A stretch of 64,000 nt of DNA from Spodoptera frugiperda. Its lineage: Eukaryota; Arthropoda; Insecta; Lepidoptera; Noctuidae. This document shows positions 63,961 to 64,000 of the stretch, one piece after another; position 1 is the stretch's first letter; the number at the start of each line of letters is the position of its first letter. The notes beneath the pieces are model-generated. The model made no database searches and had not been told where the DNA came from. It worked only from the letters and a program-made list of their open reading frames with translations. The position numbers were made by a program, and so were the translations under genes. Location: the NCBI RefSeq assembly GCF_023101765.2, contig NC_064220.1, forward strand, positions 9,176,001 to 9,240,000, read 5' to 3'.

Positions 63961-64000
63961 TACAAGCATTGACTATAAGTACTCAGCAGTAGAACTTCTA

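Noticed and set aside
1..64000. CRISPR arrays, operons, bacterial promoters or prophage
   Set aside because: Composition, splice sites and transposon types are those of an insect nuclear genome; no regularly spaced repeats were seen.

Overview
This window reads as AT-rich nuclear DNA from a moth, probably a noctuoid. It has very few coding exons, and most recognisable sequence is transposable-element debris of types common in Lepidoptera: tRNA-like SINEs, R1-, RTE- and Jockey/CR1-type LINEs, TA-flanked MITEs, Helitron-like tails and Ty3/gypsy elements. The family names come from protein motifs and from my memory of such sequences, not from a search. No prokaryotic features, rRNA genes, functional tRNA genes or CRISPR arrays are seen.

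The clearest host gene is a neuropeptide G-protein-coupled receptor on the + strand. Two exons can be joined: 18816-18919 (end of the third intracellular loop) and 47207-47390 (TM6, third extracellular loop, TM7). Intron phases and protein sequence match across the junction, so the intervening 28.3 kb is one intron. Its motifs (SRKAIIRML, CWVPFH, NPILYNVMS) fit the neuromedin U / pyrokinin / CAPA receptor group. The exons for TM1-5 and the C-tail were not found. A second likely coding exon, on the - strand at 4064-4213, is unidentified; it may be nested in an upstream intron of the receptor or belong to a neighbouring gene.

Layout. 1-6.1 kb: SINEs, the unidentified - strand exon, a CpG-rich minisatellite, a small ORF followed by a splice-donor-like site, and an 886-bp MITE with perfect 34-bp terminal inverted repeats. 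6.9-11.9 kb: a pile-up of LINE fragments on both strands plus the 3' end of an LTR element. 12-18.5 kb: unclassified repeats, an R1 insertion with target-site duplication, and a DNA element carrying a second MITE. 18.8-47.4 kb: the receptor exons and the giant intron, which holds a complete Ty3/gypsy element (27421-32031) with identical 186-bp LTRs, a 5-bp target duplication and an intact 1372-codon gag-pol frame. 49.5-52.8 kb: a three-level nest in which a pogo-like MITE sits in a LINE that sits in an R1-derived repeat. 53-64 kb: further SINEs, LTR fragments, a perfect long hairpin and a piggyBac-like MITE.

The most interesting patterns are: (i) short R1-tail elements that all start at nearly the same place, at a strong inverted repeat; (ii) the intact, probably very young Ty3/gypsy copy lying antisense in the receptor intron; (iii) nested insertions whose empty sites can be read directly; and (iv) the minisatellite and the unidentified exon at 4-5 kb.
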